A stretch of 64,000 nt of DNA, from assembly GCF_963583255.1 (NCBI RefSeq), contig NC_084817.1, positions 15,196,121 through 15,260,120 on the forward strand. Reading direction: 5' to 3'. Both the position numbers and the translations under genes were made by a program. Position 1 is the first letter of the stretch, and the number at the start of each line of letters is the position of its first letter. The notes below the pieces were generated by a model. The model saw only the letters and a list, made by a program, of their open reading frames with translations, was not told the origin of the DNA and did not search any database. Origin of the DNA: Pyrus communis. Its lineage: Eukaryota; Streptophyta; Magnoliopsida; Rosales; Rosaceae. Shown here piece after piece: positions 56,368 to 64,000 of this stretch.

Positions 56368-57673
56368 ATTAGTTAGTAACTTAAGAAGTGTATCATTATC
56401 TAGGGACGTACCTGAAGCATTTGGGGCAGATTGTTGTGGAGCATGTGTGGGTGCGTATGGCTTAGTGAAGAACCCCGGGGGTTGTTGTCTAAAGCCTCCT
56501 TGTTATGGTGGTTGTTGGGGCTCCCTCCACTTGAAGTTCGGGTGGTCTCTCCAACCTGGATTATATGTGTTAGAATATGGATCGTGCCTTGGTTGGTTTT
56601 GGCCTTGAAATCCAATTGCATTTGCGCTTTCTCATCCACCATTTTCAATTAGTTATGGGCACTTCTCAGAAGCATGTCCTTGGATAGAACACACTCCGCA
56701 TACAATTGGTCCTTGCATCCTCATTCCTTCGCCCATCTCAGACACAATGGAAGTAAGATTAGCTAATTGTGAATGAATGTCGGGTGTGGAACTTACCTCA
56801 TTAACTTGCTGCCGTGGGGGTCCTCTTTGGCCTACTCCTTCGTATTGTTGAGCGTTCAATGCTCGATTAGCAATTAAGACCTTGGCAGCCATGGGTGTCT
56901 TGTCCACCAATGCTCCACCCGCCGAGGCATCGAGCATTTGACGTTCAATTGGTAGGAGCCCCTCGTAGAAGTATTGTAGAAGTAACTCCTCCTTCATCTG
57001 ATGTTGTGGACAAGAAGCAACAAGGGATTTAAAACGTTCATAATACGTAGGAAAAGACTCACCTTCTTCTTGCTGAATTCCACTTATCCTTTTACGTAAA
57101 AGGATGATTAAAAGAAGTTGGGAAAAACTTCTCCAGAAATGCCCTCTTCATACTCTCCCATGATGTGACAGTTCCGGGAGCTAATTCATACAACCAATCT
57201 TTGGCTTTGTCCATTAAAGAGAATGGAAAAGCCTTCATCTTCAAAATACTTCCATCGACGTTGACGGGAGTCATGCTTGAACACACCACCTCGAATTCTT
57301 TTAGATGCTTGTTCGGATCCTCCATGGACAACCCATGGTATTTCGGAATATGGTGGAGCAAGCTTGACTTCAACTCGAACTCTTCGGTCTTACCTTGGGC
57401 AGGTGGGGGATATTGGATACACAAAGGTGCGACATTATCCAATCCCGAAGCAGAAAGCTCCTTGAGTGTCCGGTTGTCCATGGCCATGCCTTGTGGTTCT
57501 TCAAAATTCCTTGCTGTGACCCCTTCTTCCTCTTCTAGGACTTGTCCTTCAAGATCAGGATCCGAGCTTGGTGGATTTGATTCGTGTTGCTTCCTCTTCC
57601 GTCTCAAAGTCCTCTCAAAATCGCTGTCAAAGTCTAAGATATGCTCACGAATCGGTTGAGAACTCCGAGTCAT
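56368..57673 (-). pseudogene. Gag of element O (frameshift and several stops)
   Basis: ATG at 57673 (MTRSSQPIREHILDFDSDFE), about 100 bases after the primer site. The retrotransposon gag domain is seen as ELKSSLLHHIPKYHGLSMED, FPFSLMDKAKDWLYELAPG and SWESMKRAFLEKFFP, then a frameshift near 57090-57110. The next frame has LLQYFYEGLLPIERQMLDAS, AAKVLIANRALNAQQYEG and the zinc knuckle CGVCSIQGHASEKC. Stops follow where CAA and TGG are expected (after KCP, after ENGG and in the QQPP region). Most of these are C-to-T or G-to-A changes, as expected from decay of methylated cytosines. Confidence 0.87.
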
Positions 57674-57753
57674 ACACTAGTACCTAAAACAAGAAAAAGA
57701 AAACAAGGTCAGAAACTTTAACAAACTAAACTAAACAGGAAGTAACAATCCAA

Positions 57754-57777
57754 GGGATTAGCAAAGTTGCTAATCCC
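57754..57777 (-). promoter_or_regulatory. Palindrome next to the primer site, element O
   Basis: GGGATTAGCA and TGCTAATCCC pair around AAGT. Its LTR-side arm overlaps the primer-binding site. Intact in G and nearly so in B and C. Confidence 0.7.
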
Positions 57778-57791
57778 CGGCAACGGCGCCA
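57774..57791 (-). promoter_or_regulatory. Primer-binding site (tRNA-Asp), element O
   Basis: TCCCCGGCAACGGCGCCA on the plus strand, a perfect match to the plant tRNA-Asp 3' end, six bases from the 5' LTR. The U5 block at 57877-57887 (minus strand CTAATCCCCGG) is complementary to CCGGGGATTAG, which spans the site's end and the palindrome. Confidence 0.9.
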
Positions 57792-57797
57792 AAAATT

Positions 57798-59828
57798 TGA
57801 TGCGAATTTATAAGCACACAAATTAAAACCCTCTTTTGACAATTGTAGTATATGTATAAGTAGGGATCGTTCTAAACCGGGGATTAGGAGGGATTGCTAA
57901 ATCACTTGAAAACTGACTCAAAAACGTAAAACAAAGGTTAAAACACTAAACTAGACTCAAAGAATGCAAAACTAAACACTTAAAACACTAAAACAAACCA
58001 AAAGACTCAAAACAACACCAAAACACTCAAAACTGCCTTAAAAACACAATCTGGGCAGTTTTGAGCACTTACACTAATTTGGACGAATTTGGGTGATAAA
58101 TTGAATCAAAACACTTAGAAACACAAACTAAGACACTTTCTAACAAAATTGAACACTAAAGTAAAGGGGGATTTAGTTTTTGACGAAATTAAACAAAGTG
58201 CACAGATTGTAATAAAGACAGAATGTAAATACGAATTTGATGAAAATATGGATGGAATGCTAGCTAGAAGGTTCTTCTCCACACATGTCACACTTGCATA
58301 CAAGATGATTTTCAGTTGGTCTTTCGATGAATCATGAAACTCAACACCCCGGGGTAATTAGGTTCGCTTAAATTAACCTTCAAGTTCTCCTTAAGTTAAT
58401 GAATTGGATGGGACAACGCGTACACAATTCAAAACATTCTCCAAAAGTCCTTTACGTGAAAAGCACAATAAAGATACAATCAAAGATCATTAAGCAACAT
58501 GAAAACTATAAGCGTTGACGAGGCATTCGTTACTATGATGAGCATGAAACTAGTGCCAAGAATTCATTTAACGCGATCGTTTATAAGCGACCTCCACTAC
58601 TTGTGAATATAAGATTGTAACTATTAGGTGAAACTCACTTATATTCTAGCATCATATTCATGCATGAAAACTAAGCGTGCACTCTCAATAAACATACACA
58701 AATAAGTTATCAATCAAGCAGTTAAACGAATTGAATCTACAACTCATGAAATTCCAACCAAAGGTAATCAATTTATATTGCAAGCATAAACATGGTTTTG
58801 AATCACCCCCTAGCTAACTAGGGATTTAGCCTCTCATATTCACAGAAAGAGAAACAAAAGTGAAATTACACAGAGAGAACAAAAGATTGATTACACTTAA
58901 AACGCCCAACAATTCCACGTTGAATTTCTGCACGTCAAGCTCCTCTTTCTTCTTCTCCTTGCTGCGGCAGAGAGGGTTTAGGATGATTTGGGATGTTATT
59001 TTGGTTTAGGAATGGTTTTAGGGAGGTGAAGGGTTGCGGCAAGGGTTGTGGAAGGTGTATGGAGGTTGGGAATGGTGGCTGGAATGGTGGGAAGGTTGCG
59101 GCAGAGAAGGGAAGTGGCTGGAATGGATGGGAGGCTACGGATTGAAGGGAGAAGATGGAGGGGTGGCTGCGGCTGGAAAGGTTTTTTGGCTGAATGATGA
59201 AAGAATGAATAATAGAGAGTGCTAGGGTGCGGCTAGGGTTTAAAATATATATGGTTTCAGAAAATAAAACCCTAGCTTATTTTTATTAACTAAAATTAAG
59301 TCAAAGGCTTCTAGAATTAGGGAATTAAATCAAAAATTAAAAGGGAAGTGGCTGCAAGGTGCGGCTAGGGTTTAGTTTAGGCAGGAGCATGTGTTTTAAA
59401 TGCATAAAATGGGACAAAAATGCACCCCCTTGCACGGCAAGGGAAGGGAAGAAGGGAAAACCCACGGCAAAGGTTTGAAAGTGGGCTAGGGCCTTTGTTT
59501 TGTGTCCTAAAGTGCATACAAAGCCTTCAAAGTGGCTGGAAAATACGGACGTTTAAGATTAGGAAAGGTTACCAAAATGGGAAACCTAGGGTTAACTTTC
59601 CTACTTCAAGTAGGAATCCTCGTTGAAGTAGGAATCCATCGTTCTTCAAGTCTTCAACTCATTCATTCCTCTTTTGCTCCAAAAGACTCCAATTTGCATC
59701 TTCTTGCACACTTTGGCTTTATAATCTGAAAATACACAAAAATGACTTTAAACACTAAAATAACTAAGGAAACACAACATAAATGCACGAGAACAAGCTA
59801 ATTAAGTCGCATGAATATGCTCCTATCA
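57798..59828 (-). repeat. 5' LTR of element O (2031 bp)
   Basis: TGATGCGAATTTATAAGC to ATATGCTCCTATCA. TATA candidate ATATATAT at 59245-59252. It lacks the 117-bp duplication. U3 has the perfect inverted pair CCTACTTCAAGTAGG (about 59600) and the 18-bp repeat. Confidence 0.92.
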
Positions 59829-59833
59829 ATGCT

Positions 59834-60692
59834 AATCTACTCTAAACTGACTTAAAAACACAAAACTAAACTTAAAAACACTTAACTAGACTTATATGAC
59901 TCAAAACAAACTAAAAAGACTCAAAACAGCACAAAACAATCAAATAGACTCAAACTAGACTCTAAAGGGTGATTTGGACGAATTCTAACTTAACTTGGAC
60001 TCAAAACACTTAAAAACATAAATTTGGATACATTCTAACTAAAAGACACAACCAAGTAAAGGGGAATTGGATTTTGGACGAAATTAAAGTAAAGACAGGC
60101 AGATTAAAGACTCTTAAACAACTTGGACAAAATTGGGTGAAATATGGGTGAATGGCTAGCTAGAGGGTTCATCTCCACACATGACACATATGCATACAAA
60201 TCGATTTCCAGTTATTATTCGTTTAAACCATGAATGACAATGCGCCAAGTTAATTGCATCGCACAACCAACCATCAGATTTTCCTTATTTCATTGAATTG
60301 AATGAATATGCATTACAACCAAAATATCTTTCTCAAGTTCCCTATATGAAACGCATCATAGAGATACATATCAAAAGTCATTAAGTTCTATGAAAATCAT
60401 AAGCATTAACAAGGCATTCATCACTATGAAACGCATGAGACTCCTGCCAACGATTCACTTAACACAATCATGACTAGTGACTTCCACTACTTGTGAATAT
60501 AAGTGAATAACTATTACGTGAAACTCCCTTATAATCTAGCATCAAATCATGCATGCAAACTAAGTAGGCCTCCTTAATCAACATACAAGAATAAGTTATC
60601 AATCAAACAGATAAGTAAATCGCATTCATGATTTATGAAACAATAATTGGATGAAATCAATTCATATCACATATATGTTCATGGTTTTGAAT
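59834..60692 (-). repeat. LTR N, second segment
   Basis: Continues 43649-43741 after the ATGCT duplication (AATCTACTCTAAACTGAC) through the common LTR core to GAATTCACCTCTAAAC, where it abruptly meets a plus-strand LTR fragment. U3 of N is missing. Confidence 0.75.
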
Positions 60693-61373
60693 TCACCTCT
60701 AAACTCTGGAGAAATTAAAGTTGAGGCTTGGAAGACAAGGAATTACACAAGAAAAAGGAATCCTAGTGGGAGGAGCATTATCTTATCTAATCTTACCTTA
60801 TCTTATCCAGATTCATCTTATCCTTATCCTATCTTACCCAAACCTTATCCTATTTTATCTCATGTCCAGCAACAAGGAGGAATCCTAATCACATTCCAAT
60901 ACTTTCTACCTGATTTTAAGAGGCCAAAAATAACTCAAAAATGCCAAAACCCTTTCCTCCTTGGATTTAGCCATTTCCCCTGTATATATGAAATTCTTGC
61001 AGAGATTTAGAGTGTGCCATGCCTACCATTCATCCATTGAAGTTGCTGGAATTTTCAGAGTTCTTTCTATCTTTGTTTTAAGTTTCAATGTTTATTTTAG
61101 ATTGCTTTTCAGTTATGATGAACATGTGTAACTAAGTTTCTTTTTAGCTAGAGGTGAATTCGAAGCCATGATCATATGTTTTATATAAATTGATTACATC
61201 CAGTTATTGTTTCATAAAATATGAATGTGATTTACTTATCTGTTTTATAGAAAACTTATTCTTGTATGTTTATTAAGGATGCATACTTAGTTTGCATGCA
61301 GGGATTTGATGCTAGAATACAAGGGAAAAAGTCACTAGTCGTGATTGAGTTAAGTAAATTCCTGGCTGGAGTC
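60693..61373 (+). repeat. LTR fragment S (plus strand)
   Basis: CTCTGGAGAAATTAAAG...AAGTTGCTGG...GATGAACATGTGTAACTAAG matches the middle of LTR M. TATATAT at 60983-60989. It lacks both LTR ends; the right end is cut by LTR R (flank GAGTC). Confidence 0.72.
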
Positions 61374-64000
61374 TGATGTGAGAATTACTTGACACTCAAA
61401 TTAAACCCTCTTTTTGTCAAATTGTAGTATAAGTATAAGTAGGGATCGTTCTGGACCGGGGATTAGGAGGGATTATTAATCACTTGGATTTGACTTAAAA
61501 ACGTAAAAACATAATATAAAACACTAAACTAGACTCAAAGAATGTAAAACTAAACTTTAAAACACTAAAACAAATCAAAAGACTCAAAATGCTTTAAAAA
61601 CACAAACTAAATTGAATTCTAACTAAAATGAACATTAAAGCAAAAGGGGGATTGAGGTTTTTACGAAAATTGAAATAACGAAACAAGTTAATAAACTAGA
61701 CAGAATGTAAATATGGAATTGATGAAATGGAATGAATGGATGATAGAATAGCTAAGGGGTTCATCTCCATACATGTTACACTTGCATACAAGATTGATTC
61801 TCAGTTGGTCTTTCGATAAATTATGAAACTCAACGCCCCGGGTTAATTAGGTCCGCTTAAATTAACCGTCAAGTTCTCCTTAAGTTAATGAATTGGATGG
61901 GTTAGCGCAACGCAATTCACCACATTCTCCAAAAGTCCTTTACGTGAAAAGCACAATAAAGATACAATCAAAGATCATTAAGCATTATGAAAACTATAAG
62001 TGTTGACGAGGCATTCGTTACTATGGAATACACATGAAACTTATGCCAAGAATTCGTTTAACGCGATTGTTTATGAGCAACCTCCACTACTTGTGAATAT
62101 AAGTTCGTAACGTTTAGGTGAAACTCACTTATATTCTAGCGTCATATTCATGCATGAAAATTAAGCTTGCAATCTCAATGAACATACATAAATAAGTTAT
62201 CAATCAAACAATTAAACGAATTGAATCCACAACTTATGAAATTCCAACGAAAGTTTAATCAATTCATATGCAAGCATAAACATTTATTTCGAATCACCCC
62301 CTAGCTAAAGGGGGTTTTAGTTCCTCATTACGTTGAAATCAAAGAAACACCTAAACATTCCAACAACTCAAACTTGAATTGTATGAACGTTTAGGCACTC
62401 TTCTCTTTCATTCCTTATACGTACAAAACAAAGAGAATTAAAATGAAACATTGAAATCAAAGAATCACCTAAACATTCCAACAACTCAAACTTGAATTGT
62501 ATGAACGTTTAGGTCCTCTTCTCTTCCTCTTTATTATGGCACAAGGTCTAAGGTGAGGTTTGGGGGATTATGGAAATGGTAGAGGAGTGGTTTGGAGGGT
62601 TGGGAAGTGGTGGAAATGGAAAGATGGTTTTGGATTCTAAGGGGACTCACGGCAAAGAGAAGGAATGGAAGTGTTTGTGGTGTGTTGTGTATGAAATGAG
62701 ATGATTTTGAATGATGGGAATGCAAGGGTATTTATAGGAGGAGTGGAGATGTATATGGCTATTTGTTTAAGGTGTTTGTGTGGAGGAATGATGGAGAATT
62801 GCATGTGGAATGGCTGCAATGATGAAGAATGAAAGCTGGAAAATAAAAGGGAAAGCTGGAAATCTGAAAATGCAAATGGGAATCCTGAAATGCAAAGGTG
62901 GCCACGGTTTTGAGTGTGTTTTGTGTTGGAAATGCATGTGAATGCATGTGAATGTTGTTTGTGTGAAGTGTGTGTGGGTTAAAGAGTGAATGGTGGTGTA
63001 ATGATGAAGTGTGATGGCTGAAAATGTCAAGGGAAATGCATGTGATTGCAAGGCAAAGAATTTCAGGATGCATGTGTGTTGGTGTGTTGTGTGCTTTGTT
63101 TTGTGGTTAATGGGAATGTGGTTGAATGATTAAATGGACATGTGGGGTGTAATTGCAAAGGGAATGCAAAGTGAATGAATCATGAATCATTGTGGATGAA
63201 AGGTGGAAGTGCATGTGTTGATGACTAGGTTAGTGGGTGGAAATCTGAAAATGGCATAAAGGAATGGGAGCTCACGGTTTGGCTAGTGTTTGAATGTGTA
63301 AAGTGTGTGTGAATGCATGTGAAGATGCAATAAATAATGCATGTAGGGTTAGGAAATAAAATCATAACTTAAAGGGGGATGATTAAAGGGTGTTGAAAGG
63401 TTTGAAATGCATGTGTAAATGAAGTTACATTTGGAAGGTTTGGAAAGTGGAAGGGAAAGGCACGGCAAAGAATGTGTGTTTGTGCATGTGGGTGAATGTG
63501 CATGTGTTTTAGGTTGTAATGTGTAGATAATTATGAGTATGATAAATGATAAGTGTATGATATGTTGAGTGATATATTGAGTGGTAAGTGAATGATAAGA
63601 TAAGTAATAAGTGAATGATATGTTGAGTGATAAGATAAGTGGTTATTGATATGTAGATGAATGAATGATATGATAAGTAATAAATGAATGATAAGTGGTT
63701 ATTGATATGTAGATGAATGAATGATATGATAAGTAATAAATGAATGATATGTGGTGATGATAAGATAAGTGTATGATATGATAAGTGGTGAATGAAGGAG
63801 TGGAATGTTGGAATGGAATGTTGGAATGTTATGCACGACTAAGGATATAGGAAAGGTTTAAATATCCTAAAACTAAAAGGAACAAGGTTCCAACACTTTG
63901 GTCTTCAATTAGGTTTTCAATTTCGTCCAACACTTTGGCTCCAAGCATAAGCTATCCATCCTTAGCCCAAAAGTGCTCCAAACGTCTCCAAAATGCATCT
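61374..64000 (-). repeat. LTR R (continues past window end, at least 2627 bp)
   Basis: Starts TGATGTGAGAATTACTTGAC. It has the 117-bp duplication, CTAGCTAAAGGGGG block and very rich AAGTGAATGATA-type U3 repeats (63530-63790). It shares extra U3 sequence with the B LTR. The CTATCA end is not reached. No gene. Confidence 0.85.

Larger units (their letters stand above)
43742..59828 (-). mobile_element. Element O: full-length Athila-type element with decayed gag-pol
   Basis: LTRs 57798-59828 (5', 2031 bp) and 43742-45791 (3', 2050 bp). ATGCT at 43737-43741 recurs at 59829-59833. On the minus strand: primer site, gag, protease, RT-RNase H, integrase, post-pol segment, 3' noncoding region and polypurine tract. 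Solo LTR P (plus) sits in its internal purine-tract repeat and solo LTR Q (minus) in the integrase end. Without P and Q it would be about 11.8 kb. It has no antisense gene, so that module is optional in the family. Confidence 0.93.

Noticed and set aside
57165..57659. 164-codon plus-strand frame opposite the O gag
   Set aside because: Exact shadow of the gag domain, whose protein motifs are on the minus strand.
63530..63790. CRISPR-like regular repeats
   Set aside because: Units are imperfect, directly adjoining and without unique spacers, in a plant LTR U3. They are ordinary tandem repeats.

Overview
This is plant nuclear DNA made almost entirely of LTR retrotransposons inserted into one another. 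I see no host gene and no tRNA or rRNA gene. The polymerase fragments are Ty3/gypsy of the Athila type: reverse transcriptase box FMDDFSVFG, protease box DLGASINVMP, integrase with HHCC and GPF motifs. The primer-binding sites match the 3' end of plant tRNA-Asp, and LTRs of about 1.7-2.5 kb start TGATAGGAG and end in CA. The organism is a eudicot. From memory of similar repeat proteins I lean to Rosaceae (apple/peach group), but the window cannot prove this.

Layout. 1-7111 is the 3' part of a plus-strand element (A) that ends in its LTR. It sits inside minus-strand element B (7112-13266), which sits inside minus-strand element C (13267-16851), which sits inside a plus-strand integrase fragment D (16852-17261). 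A truncated LTR (F, 17290-19366) follows. Decayed minus-strand element E (19367-21360 and 30709-33389: integrase, RNase H, RT, protease, gag) is split by complete minus-strand element G (21361-30708). G has GTTTC target duplications and two 2034-bp LTRs. 33390-43741 is a stack of older LTRs (H to N), with solo LTRs I (TSD TGGTT) and M (TSD AAAGA). 43742-59828 is full-length element O (TSD ATGCT) with gag-pol, interrupted by solo LTRs P and Q. 59834-64000 holds LTR N's remainder, LTR fragment S and the start of LTR R.

How the parts work together. O and E carry the usual autonomous set (gag, protease, RT, RNase H, integrase), now broken by stop codons, shifts and insertions. B, C and G lack pol and must have moved with enzymes supplied in trans. 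B and G keep only a shortened gag-derived frame. A, B, C and G all carry an extra gene on the strand opposite to gag-pol, between the coding region and the 3' LTR. It encodes a roughly 220-230 residue protein with an N-terminal LSLELSL (EAR-like) motif, a four-leucine zipper and a proline-rich tail, and a conserved promoter-like region of about 1 kb lies upstream. This antisense module, and a conserved set of competing pairings around the primer-binding site, are the most interesting things in the window.
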